In this document: in pieces, positions 17,128-25,215 of the stretch
Layout of the letters: the number at the start of each line of letters is the position of its first letter
How positions within the stretch are numbered: position 1 is the first letter of the stretch
NCBI RefSeq assembly: GCF_010586825.1
Contig: NZ_JAAAGB010000001.1
Span: forward strand, 682,001-746,000
Length of the DNA: 64,000 nucleotides
Reading direction: 5' to 3'
Source: Draconibacterium mangrovi
Lineage (GTDB): Bacteria; Bacteroidota; Bacteroidia; Bacteroidales; Prolixibacteraceae
The notes under the pieces: generated by a model
What the model was told of the DNA's origin: nothing
Seen by the model: the letters and a program-made list of their open reading frames with translations, nothing else
Database searches by the model: none
Made by a program: the position numbers and the translations under genes

Positions 17128-19485
17128 CTACATGCTCTGCTGCAACATGGCTATAGATTGTTGGATAGCGGCCCGGTCTTGTTCCGATATACCTTCAACT
17201 TTCAATGCATTGTTATACAGTTGCAATGCTTTGTCTTTGTTGCCTTCCTGCAGGTAGATTTGTGCCAGGTAACCTGTTGCCGAAAGATATTCGGGTGAGG
17301 TGCTGATCACTTTCTCCAAGGTTTTTTTCGCAACTGAAGTCTGTCCGTTCTGCACCTGGTAGTAGGCAAGCGTGTATCCGTAATCAGGATTTTCGGGGCG
17401 CGCTTTCCAGGCCATTTCGGCATACTTTACAGCTCCGGCCAGATCGCCGCGCTGCGCTACAATTACACTCAGGTTTTTGGCTGCAACCGGTTGGTTTTCC
17501 GGGTTGGCTTCCAGCGCTGTTCGTAAAGCCTTTTCGGCTTCGTCCATACGCCCCTGCTCGGCCAGCAACAAGCCCAGATTCAGGTTGGCAGCTTCGTTCT
17601 TTGGCTCGTATTCCAATACTTTCTTCAGATTCTCCTCGGCTTTTTCGTTATTGCCGATATACGAATACAACACACTGCTGTTGATTAGCGGCAATACCGA
17701 CGGAGGATACAAACGCGCTGCTGTTTCGTACGAGTTCAGCGCCTCGGTTGCCTCACCTTTGTTCTGATGGTACAAGCCGAGGTTATAGTGATTGCTCCAG
17801 TTATCCTGCCGCGAAGTCATCGATGTTACGTATTCCTTTTCGGCAGCGGCAATTATTGTTTGTTCTTCGGCGGTAAACTCATCCTGTGGGAAAGTTAAAA
17901 TAGCATTGGCAGCCTGTATGCGCACCAAACGAATATCATCCTGACAAGCTTTCAGCAGGGCAGCTTTCACCTCATCGGTAATTATGCCTCCCAAACCGTA
18001 TGCTGCCGACGAGCGCACCAGTTCCGATTCGTGATTCAATGCGTCGATCAGCACACCGGCTTTCGATGCATCGGGGTAATTATTCAACAAACGGATAAGC
18101 GAATTAGCCACTACATCGTCGGTTTTAGGATCGCGGATGTATTCGAACATCTTATCCACATTCTCCCACTCCATGTCGCGGGCTTCTTTTATCAGTTGTG
18201 CCCATCGTAAAGTTTCTTCCTGGTAATCGCCATTGGGGCGCGCCTTTACAATTTTATTGGCCCACTCGGGCGATTTATCCTTATGGCACTGGTTACAGGC
18301 ATTTGGCGAACCAAACTTAATGGTTGCCTCGGGCATTGGCGGACGGAACGAGTGATCGCTGCGCAAAAAGCGGCCAACAAATTCGCGCTTTGGCATGTGG
18401 CAGCTTAAGCAGGTAAGCCCAGCCGAAGCCGGGTGCCCGGTATGTGTTTCCAGATCTTCGGTGCGGTTATTATGGCATTTCAAACAAGCCTGGTTGGGAT
18501 TGTCCTTATTGCGGTCGCGTCCACTCGATGTATGGCAGGTAACACAATGCAGCTCGCTGTTATCGGCACATGCATTCATCATCCACTCGGTAAGGGTGTA
18601 ATTCTCTCCCAGCGAACGGCCATCGGAATAAAAGTCACGATCCTCTAGCGTTGTCACGTTATAATTATCGAAATACTTATCGCCGGGCATGTAGCTTGGT
18701 GTAATCGGGTTCATTTTAGCATGACAAGGCGAACACGATGCAACATGTTGCTCCTGCGTAAATACTTTTGTACTTATCAATCCCAGCTCATCAGCTTCCT
18801 CGCCTTCTTTTAATGCTTTGAAAATACGAACGTGCTCGCCCGCCGGCCCGTGGCAGGTTTCGCAGTTAATTCCGGGTTCTTTCCAGGTGGTATGATAGGT
18901 ATCGGTTGCCAAATCGTAATTGGTATTCAACTGGCTGATGTGGCAACTGTAGCACCCTGTGTTAAAAGCAAACATATCGTCTTTCCAGGGCAAGGCTTCA
19001 TCATCCGGCATATCTCCACCAAAATGGCGCATTCCGGCCATGGGGTAATTGAACCACTCTTTGCGGTTTGCATCAAAAGCCAGCGGAATATTCTGCAGTT
19101 TCCCTTTCTCAAAGGGTGTAAGAAAAGTATATACATTGTGTCCGCCCATAGCCCAGATTACGTCGTAGGTTTTTACCAGTTCGTTGCCATCGCGTTCGTA
19201 CAGTACCATGGTTGAATCTTTAAACTCCACCTGGAACAAGTGTCCTTCCACATCGATGGGTTCGCTATCCGGCAGTTGATGCTCTGCCATAAAAGCCTCA
19301 TTTATTGGCATCATTGCCTGTGCATGATACGATGGTTCCCAAAGCTTATAGAAGTTTTCGTGACACTCAATACAACTTGCCGATCCGGTGAATTCGTTAT
19401 TTACCTCTTTTAGTTTTTGTTTACAGGAAATTGCTGTTAGCAGTATTGCAACAACAACTAATATCTGAGATCTCTGGATATACAT
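17128..19485 (-). CDS. octaheme c-type cytochrome lipoprotein with HEAT and TPR repeats
   Basis: The start at 19485 gives MYIQRSQILVVVAILLTAISC, a lipoprotein signal. An ATG at 19521 would add 12 residues before it. Eight CxxCH haem-binding motifs follow: CIECH, CYSCH, CETCH, CSPCH, CVTCH, CLKCH, CLSCH and CNQCH. They spread over roughly residues 35-375. Residues 400-530 are HEAT-like, and about 550-785 hold six TPR units (NYNLGLYHQNKGEATEAL, NLGLLLAEQGRMDEAE and so on). Family members are exported electron-transfer or small-oxyanion reductase-like proteins of undefined activity. The TPR region could dock a partner. It sits between a GH36 and an esterase gene. Confidence 0.93.
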   Translation of the reverse strand: MYIQRSQILVVVAILLTAISCKQKLKEVNNEFTGSASCIECHENFYKLWEPSYHAQAMMPINEAFMAEHQLPDSEPIDVEGHLFQVEFKDSTMVLYERDGNELVKTYDVIWAMGGHNVYTFLTPFEKGKLQNIPLAFDANRKEWFNYPMAGMRHFGGDMPDDEALPWKDDMFAFNTGCYSCHISQLNTNYDLATDTYHTTWKEPGINCETCHGPAGEHVRIFKALKEGEEADELGLISTKVFTQEQHVASCSPCHAKMNPITPSYMPGDKYFDNYNVTTLEDRDFYSDGRSLGENYTLTEWMMNACADNSELHCVTCHTSSGRDRNKDNPNQACLKCHNNRTEDLETHTGHPASAGLTCLSCHMPKREFVGRFLRSDHSFRPPMPEATIKFGSPNACNQCHKDKSPEWANKIVKARPNGDYQEETLRWAQLIKEARDMEWENVDKMFEYIRDPKTDDVVANSLIRLLNNYPDASKAGVLIDALNHESELVRSSAAYGLGGIITDEVKAALLKACQDDIRLVRIQAANAILTFPQDEFTAEEQTIIAAAEKEYVTSMTSRQDNWSNHYNLGLYHQNKGEATEALNSYETAARLYPPSVLPLINSSVLYSYIGNNEKAEENLKKVLEYEPKNEAANLNLGLLLAEQGRMDEAEKALRTALEANPENQPVAAKNLSVIVAQRGDLAGAVKYAEMAWKARPENPDYGYTLAYYQVQNGQTSVAKKTLEKVISTSPEYLSATGYLAQIYLQEGNKDKALQLYNNALKVEGISEQDRAAIQQSIAMLQQSM

Positions 19486-19548
19486 AATTAAATAGTTTGA
19501 ATCATTTAATTGATGTGGCAAGATACAAATTTCAACATGTTGAATACA

Positions 19549-19587
19549 AAAAAAGCAGCTTATTCATAATGAGAATAAACTGCTTTT
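19549..19587 (-). terminator. terminator of the esterase gene
   Basis: AAAAGCAG at 19551-19558 pairs with CTGCTTTT at 19580-19587, extended by an inner CTTATTC/GAGAATAA stem. Read on the minus strand the hairpin is followed by a T-run, so it ends the esterase transcript and separates it from the cytochrome gene. Confidence 0.85.
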
Positions 19588-19604
19588 GGTATTATTAGCG
19601 TTAG

Positions 19605-20834
19605 TTAGTTTTTCGGATAAAACACCGAATTGAAGAAAGTCTCCATTTCGTTGATGTAATAAATACCGTATTTTTTAAATGTAGCTTTTGTGTTGTCGTC
19701 CGGTTTCCAATCAAAGAAAGCATGTCCGGCACCGCCTACCTGCACATACTGTACACGTTGTCCGGCTTCCACCAGCGCATCAACATAACGTTTAACGGCA
19801 TCGTCAGGTATTAAACCGTCATCAGTTCCGCGGGTAAGGTAATGCGGAATTTTACGCTCCTCTGCATTGGGGATATTGCTCAATGGCGCAATGGCTTCTT
19901 TCCATCTGTCGTCGGCTTTCGGATCTTCGGAATAATGACTCAGTCGGTCGCTGCCAAATACACCGTAACTCGGAGCCGCTGCTTTTATAGCTGCCATCAT
20001 TTCAGCACGCACCTGATCAACCGTTTTATTTTTTGGAATGTACGATGGCATAAACTCAAATACGCCTTTGGTTTCACCAAAACCACCGTCGCCAATTTTG
20101 TTTGGCATGGTTCCAGCCACTGCCGATAAATGCCCACCGGCACTGTCGCCGGTTACAGCAATTCGGGTGGGGTCGCCTCCATAATCGGCTGCGTGTTCCA
20201 TAATGTGTGCAATGGCGCCAAACACATCGCCAATAATATCGGCCATGGTATTTCCAACCTCGTCGCCGTCGCGGTTCCCGGCCCAGCGGTAATCGATACT
20301 AAAAACAACGTACTTGCCACTTTTGGTTAATTCGCGGGCCATTCCGCGCATAATATCTTCGGTATTCCAAATCCAGCCTCCTCCGTGAATGATAATAATA
20401 CAGGGCAGGTTACGGGCACCTTCGGGAGCAAATACATCGTATTTTAATTGTTTAACGCCGGGTTTGGCATACGGAATATTTTGAGCAACCATCAAGTGGT
20501 CTACTTCATCTTTTTCGATAAACGATGCGCCCAGTTTTGTATCCTGGTTGATCACCACCTCATATGACGATGCCATACATTCGTGATACATGTCGCCCCA
20601 CATTCCTTTTACCGAATAGTAAACCGCATCGAGTGCATAGTTTTTATCGGGTTTGGCCGAAATGGTAAGTACCGTTCCTTCGGCTACTTTCCCATCAGCC
20701 GGAATGGCAGGTTCTACCTTAACTTTTCCGTTTTTTACTTCGTCAACTGATACCGAAAATGTTTGTTGTGCTTTCAGGATTCCTGAACACGCGAACATGG
20801 TCAGCAAAACAAGAGTAAGCGATTTTTGACTCAT
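19605..20834 (-). CDS. secreted alpha/beta-hydrolase (carbohydrate esterase-like) with N-terminal beta domain
   Basis: The 409-residue product has a signal peptide ending KAQ (residue 23) and then a short domain resembling InlB-type bacterial repeats (NGKVKVEPAIPADG, residues 35-107). The alpha/beta-hydrolase domain (about 125-405) has the oxyanion HGGGW (150-154), the nucleophile elbow GDSAGG with Ser231, a DDGLIPDD acid region and GAGHAFFDW with the catalytic His. This is the BD-FAE/esterase-lipase pattern, often used to remove acetyl or feruloyl groups from glycans. It is flanked by a sulfatase gene upstream and has its own terminator. Confidence 0.9.
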   Translation of the reverse strand: MSQKSLTLVLLTMFACSGILKAQQTFSVSVDEVKNGKVKVEPAIPADGKVAEGTVLTISAKPDKNYALDAVYYSVKGMWGDMYHECMASSYEVVINQDTKLGASFIEKDEVDHLMVAQNIPYAKPGVKQLKYDVFAPEGARNLPCIIIIHGGGWIWNTEDIMRGMARELTKSGKYVVFSIDYRWAGNRDGDEVGNTMADIIGDVFGAIAHIMEHAADYGGDPTRIAVTGDSAGGHLSAVAGTMPNKIGDGGFGETKGVFEFMPSYIPKNKTVDQVRAEMMAAIKAAAPSYGVFGSDRLSHYSEDPKADDRWKEAIAPLSNIPNAEERKIPHYLTRGTDDGLIPDDAVKRYVDALVEAGQRVQYVQVGGAGHAFFDWKPDDNTKATFKKYGIYYINEMETFFNSVFYPKN

Positions 20835-20976
20835 TGATTATTGTTTTAGTTATTAGAATATCAGCAAGTGCTAACGATTTATAAATTTAGCTGATCAACA
20901 GCAACGATCTGTTTTTTTGGGACTGTTTTTGAACATCTATACAATTGAGTACCCAAAATTATGAAAAAGCTTGTTG

Positions 20977-22581
20977 CTACCAGTATTTCCAGTATTCAAT
21001 ACGTGGATTGGCTTTTACCTTTTCCTTGTATTCATCAATAAATTTCTGGTTCAGCTCGTCGTTATCACCGTACTTTTTGCGTAGTTCTTCCAGCTGAACA
21101 TGCAACTGCGCCTGAACGTCAGCATAAGCCGGATCGTCGTATACGTTACGCATTTCCATCGGATCGTTCTCCAGGTCGTACAGTTCCCAGTCGTCGATAT
21201 CGTAGTAAAAATGAATGAGTTTGTATTTATCGGTGGTAATTCCGTAATGACGCATTACCGCATGCTCCGACGGGTGTTCGTAGTAATGATAATAATGTGC
21301 ATCGCGCCAGTCGGCAGGAGTTTCGCCCTTTAAAATTGGCAGCAGACTTTCTCCCTGCATTTCTTCCGGAATTTCTGCGCCGGCAGCATCAATCAGTGTT
21401 TCGGCAAAATCGAGGTTCGAAACCAAATCGTCATTCACCGATCCGGCTTCAATAACTCCGGGCCAGCTAACCAGCAGCGGCGTATTTAACGATTCTTTGT
21501 ACATCCAGCGTTTATCAAACCAACCGTGCTCACCCAGGTAAAATCCCTGATCTGACGAATAGATAACAATGGTATTTTTATCCAATCCCGATTCTTTCAG
21601 GTAATCGAGTAGCTTCCCAACACTTTTATCCACGGCAGAAATACACGCCAGGTAATCGCGCATGTAACGCTGATATTTAAAGCTTACCAAATCTTTTCCG
21701 GTAGGGTTTTCTTCCCTGAACTTTTCGTAAATGGGCTGATAAACGGCATTCCACTGCTCCAGTTGCTCTTCGGTGTAGCCTGCGCGGGGTTGATCGGTCA
21801 TTTTCAAATCGCGATCGATAAACATCGTATTTGCAATCGACATGTTATTTTTTGCAGCGGCATCGCGGGTGTCATAGTCATCAAACAATGTCTCCGGCTC
21901 CGGAAAAGTGGTGTTCTCGTACATTCCCAGTTCATTTGGTCCGGGCTCCCACGCACGGTGAGGTGCTTTATGCCACATCATAACCATAAAAGGCTGCTCC
22001 GATTCTTTCTCACTTTCCAACCAGTTAATTGTTTTATCGGTAATAATTTCGGTGGTGTACCCTTCCATTTTGTACTCGCCCTCCTGGTTTATAAACGTTG
22101 GATTGTAATAACGCCCCTGTCCCGGAAGAATATCGAAATAGTCGAAACCGGTTGGCGTACCGCCGAGGTGCATTTTGCCAATTACCGCCGTTTTATAGCC
22201 GGCTTTTTGCAGCACTTTAGCATACGAATTCTGGCTAAAATCGAAATGCGAACCTCCGGTGTTATCAATAAAACCATTTAAATGACTGTATTTTCCACTC
22301 AGAATGGTTGCCCGCGACGGACCGCAAATAGAGTTGGTAACCATACACTGGTTAATACGCATTCCGCCCTCAGCCAGCCGGTCGATATTTGGAGTTGGCG
22401 CCAGTTCGGCCAACGGGCCACCATAAGCACTAATGGCCTGAAAAGCATGGTCGTCGCTCATGATGAAGACGATGTTTGGCCGCTGTTTGCTTTCCTCTTT
22501 TGTTGAAGTAGCGCAACCAAAACCAATAACCGCCAGAAAAGCAAGGATTAGAATTCGTTGTGAAATAATTTTGATAGTCAT
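20977..22581 (-). CDS. type I sulfatase lipoprotein (formylglycine-dependent)
   Basis: The 534-residue protein starts with a lipoprotein signal (lipobox GFGC, Cys23). The sulfatase core opens with RPNIVFIMSDDH, where Asp43 and Asp44 bind calcium. The activation motif CGPSRATILSG has Cys86 as the residue converted to formylglycine by an anaerobic sulfatase-maturating enzyme not found in this window. HKAPHRAWEPG, YSSDQGFYLGEHGWFDKRWMY and the C-terminal ENDPMEMRNVYDDP are typical of the heparan/N-acetylgalactosamine-6-sulfatase-like group. It should cleave sulfate esters from host or algal glycans. It lies 140 bases upstream of the esterase gene on the same strand. Confidence 0.96.
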   Translation of the reverse strand: MTIKIISQRILILAFLAVIGFGCATSTKEESKQRPNIVFIMSDDHAFQAISAYGGPLAELAPTPNIDRLAEGGMRINQCMVTNSICGPSRATILSGKYSHLNGFIDNTGGSHFDFSQNSYAKVLQKAGYKTAVIGKMHLGGTPTGFDYFDILPGQGRYYNPTFINQEGEYKMEGYTTEIITDKTINWLESEKESEQPFMVMMWHKAPHRAWEPGPNELGMYENTTFPEPETLFDDYDTRDAAAKNNMSIANTMFIDRDLKMTDQPRAGYTEEQLEQWNAVYQPIYEKFREENPTGKDLVSFKYQRYMRDYLACISAVDKSVGKLLDYLKESGLDKNTIVIYSSDQGFYLGEHGWFDKRWMYKESLNTPLLVSWPGVIEAGSVNDDLVSNLDFAETLIDAAGAEIPEEMQGESLLPILKGETPADWRDAHYYHYYEHPSEHAVMRHYGITTDKYKLIHFYYDIDDWELYDLENDPMEMRNVYDDPAYADVQAQLHVQLEELRKKYGDNDELNQKFIDEYKEKVKANPRIEYWKYW

Positions 22582-22732
22582 GTTTTGCTATTTAGTTAGA
22601 TTAGTTGATTTGCTGCTAAAAATAGTGATTCTGTTTTTAGCAGCAATTCAACTGCCACTCTTTTCGGGCATTGTTGTCCCATTTTGTATCCGAATATTTA
22701 AATTTTCGTACATTCGGAAAAATTTCAAAACA

Positions 22733-23941
22733 ATGTTAGTAGGTATTCTGAGAGAAGGGAAAACACCTCCCGATAAGCGTGTGCCGTTAACCCCGCAACA
22801 ATGTGTGGAAGTGCAGCAAACATTTCCACATGTTTCGATTGTTGTTCAACCCAGCCCCATACGAAGTTATAAAGACGAAGAGTACAGTGCTTTGGGCATT
22901 CCGTTAAAGGAAGATCTTTCGGATTGCGATGTTTTACTGGGGGTAAAAGAAGTTCGTATCGAGGATTTTCTCCCCGGAAAAATCTACCTGTTTTTCTCGC
23001 ACACCATAAAAAAGCAAGCGTATAACCGCAAGTTGTTACAAACGGTTATTGAAAAAAACATTCAGTTGGTGGATTACGAAGTGCTGACGGATAAGGAAGG
23101 ATTTCGCATCATCGGATTTGGTCGTTTTGCCGGCCTGGTTGGTGCCTACAACGGCTTCCGTGCATTTGGCTTAAAATACGATTTATTTGATCTGAAACCG
23201 GCGCACGAATGCGAAGACCTGGAGGAAATGTTACAACACCTCGACCAGGTTAATCTGCCACCGATAAAAATAGCAATTACCGGCGACGGACGTGTGGCAC
23301 AGGGTGTTTTGGAGATTCTGAACCACATGAATATTATGCGGGTTTCGCCCGAGGCTTATTTAAATGACGAGGAGCCGGAACAAGCCATTTATGTGCAGTT
23401 ACTACCCCGAAATTATGCAAAACGTATTGATGGAGAACCGTTTGATCTGATGCATTTTTTCAATAACCCGACGCTATATGAGAATAGCTTTCATCCTTTC
23501 GCAGAAGCCACCGATATGTTGATCGCATCGGCTTACTGGGATCCAAAATCTCCGGTACTTTTTACGGCCGAAGAGATGAAAGACGATAAATTCCGGATTG
23601 GAGTGATTTCGGATATTACCTGCGATATTGAAGGTTCCATTCCGTCGACAAAACGTGCCGCAACAATTGCCGATCCGTTTTACGATTATAATCTGCAAAC
23701 CGGAGAATTGGAAGAGGCTTTCTCGAATCCGAACAACGTGTCGGTTCAGGCGGTGGATAACCTGCCCTGCGAGCTGCCGAAAGATGCATCACTAGATTTT
23801 GGGCGTAACCTCATCGAAAAAGTATTCCCCAGTTTATTTGGCGAAGATAGCGACGGAATTATCCAACGCGCTTCTATTACAAAAGATGGTGCGTTAACCG
23901 AGAAATTTTCCTATCTGCAGGATTTTGCTGACGGAGAGTAA
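22733..23941 (+). CDS. saccharopine dehydrogenase-like / AlaDH-PNT family NAD-dependent oxidoreductase
   Basis: The start at 22733 gives MLVGILREGKTPPDKRVPLTP, the classical N-terminus of the alanine dehydrogenase/transhydrogenase family. The open frame extends 91 codons further upstream, but that part is not protein-like. The 402-residue length and the KVLPSLFGE-like end (EKVFPSLFGEDSD) fit fungal-type NAD, L-lysine-forming saccharopine dehydrogenase. A Rossmann motif ITGDGRVAQGVLEIL spans about residues 180-195, and SDITCDIEGSIPST is a family block. It may act in lysine or a related amino acid pathway, with substrate unproven. It diverges from the sulfatase gene and ends before a hairpin terminator. 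Confidence 0.85.
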   Translation: MLVGILREGKTPPDKRVPLTPQQCVEVQQTFPHVSIVVQPSPIRSYKDEEYSALGIPLKEDLSDCDVLLGVKEVRIEDFLPGKIYLFFSHTIKKQAYNRKLLQTVIEKNIQLVDYEVLTDKEGFRIIGFGRFAGLVGAYNGFRAFGLKYDLFDLKPAHECEDLEEMLQHLDQVNLPPIKIAITGDGRVAQGVLEILNHMNIMRVSPEAYLNDEEPEQAIYVQLLPRNYAKRIDGEPFDLMHFFNNPTLYENSFHPFAEATDMLIASAYWDPKSPVLFTAEEMKDDKFRIGVISDITCDIEGSIPSTKRAATIADPFYDYNLQTGELEEAFSNPNNVSVQAVDNLPCELPKDASLDFGRNLIEKVFPSLFGEDSDGIIQRASITKDGALTEKFSYLQDFADGE

Positions 23942-23981
23942 TTTCTCGCAGATTGCGCGGATTAACGCAGATACTTAAAAT

Positions 23982-24031
23982 AAAGCCTCGGTCGGTATTC
24001 ATAACAGAATATACCAACCGGGGCTTTTTTC
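23982..24031 (+). terminator. intrinsic terminator
   Basis: AAAGCC and GGCTTTTTT form the base of an imperfect 20-bp stem (inner arms CGGTCGGTAT and ATACCAACCG) that ends in a T-run, 40 bases after the dehydrogenase stop. Confidence 0.8.
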
Positions 24032-24158
24032 TGTGTAAAATTAACCCCATTTAACACACCTGTTCTGACTAAAAGATACCCGATTAGGTCCTAACAATAG
24101 CACTACCAGTTTTCAAATATTTTTTGTAACTTTTTTCTTATTAACCAACATCACAATT

Positions 24159-24959
24159 ATGAATTCGTACTGCTTAATAACCGGCGCTGCAAGTGGAATT
24201 GGTTTGGAGTTTGCAAAACTTTTGGCCAGAGAAGATCATCAACTCATTTTGGTAGATAAAAACATGGAGCAGTTGATGATCGCGAAACAAAAACTTGAGC
24301 ATCAATTCCATTCTGAAATCCTTATTCTAAATTACGACCTGAGCCAGCAGGGCGTTGCTGAAAAGATTTTCAAAGATCTGGAAGATCGCTTAATAAAAAT
24401 CAATATCCTGATCAATAATGCAGGATTTGGTGTTTTTGGATATTTCCACGAAGCCAATTGGGAGAAACAGCTGGAACTGCTTCGTTTAACCATTGAAACA
24501 AACACCCACCTGCTGCGGATTTTTCTAAAAGACATGCTTACCAGAAACTCAGGCCGAATATTGAATGTTACCTCTATTGCGGCTTTCCAACCGGGGCCGT
24601 TAATGGCGGTTTACTATGCATCAAAAGCTTATCTTTTGTCGTTAAGCAGAGCAATATCAAACGAAGTTAAAGGAACCGGCGTATCGGTTACCACGCTTTG
24701 CCCCGGTATGACGCGCACCAATTTTCAATCGTTTAATGGAAACCCGAATCCTAAATACGGACTGTTTTGTACAACGGCGGAACATGTGGCAGCATTTGGG
24801 TATAAAGCGTTGATGAAGTCAAAATCGATTGCCATTCCGTGTTTCTACAACCGGGTTATTGCCAACATTCACCGATTGTTGCCGTTTGATACGGCCACGC
24901 AATTCTCGCGTAAACTGCAGGAAAGAAACAGGGAAAACCTATTAAATCCGGTGAATTAA
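24159..24959 (+). CDS. short-chain dehydrogenase/reductase
   Basis: This 266-residue classical SDR has the cofactor motif TGAASGIG (8-15), NNAG (86-89), the catalytic Ser139 in VTSIAAF, and Tyr152/Lys156 in YYASK. It is followed by the CPGMTRTNF segment that shapes the substrate pocket. The extended C-terminus (YKALMKSKSIAIPCFYNR, then HRLLPFD) matches the DltE/YqjQ-like subgroup often annotated as acting on fatty acyl or ketone substrates. The true substrate is unknown. The gene is single, and a repeat-containing gap follows it. Confidence 0.92.
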   Translation: MNSYCLITGAASGIGLEFAKLLAREDHQLILVDKNMEQLMIAKQKLEHQFHSEILILNYDLSQQGVAEKIFKDLEDRLIKINILINNAGFGVFGYFHEANWEKQLELLRLTIETNTHLLRIFLKDMLTRNSGRILNVTSIAAFQPGPLMAVYYASKAYLLSLSRAISNEVKGTGVSVTTLCPGMTRTNFQSFNGNPNPKYGLFCTTAEHVAAFGYKALMKSKSIAIPCFYNRVIANIHRLLPFDTATQFSRKLQERNRENLLNPVN

Positions 24960-25215
24960 AGTCCGGTAAAGTAACAAACGCCAATCCGTCAATTGACGGA
25001 CCGACGTTTTACTCACTCTCCCTTCACCTATCCGCCAGTTTGACGGACCTCTCACACTACTTATTCTTTGCAAGAAAACGCCAAATACTGCGTTACTCTC
25101 GGTTTGAAAACAGTCATTTACGAAAGTAAACTCCTTGATTTTCAAACCTTCGAAAGCCTTATCTTTGACGTTTTCTTATCAAAGACTTACGCTTTTCCGT
25201 GTTTTCTTGAAGTCA
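24960..25215. other. intergenic region with palindromic repeats
   Basis: A perfect 16-bp palindrome TCCGTCAATTGACGGA occupies 24985-25000, and a related imperfect copy is near 25031. The same CCGTCAA-TGACGG core occurs inside the element at 6173-6267. No gene was seen. Confidence 0.6.
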
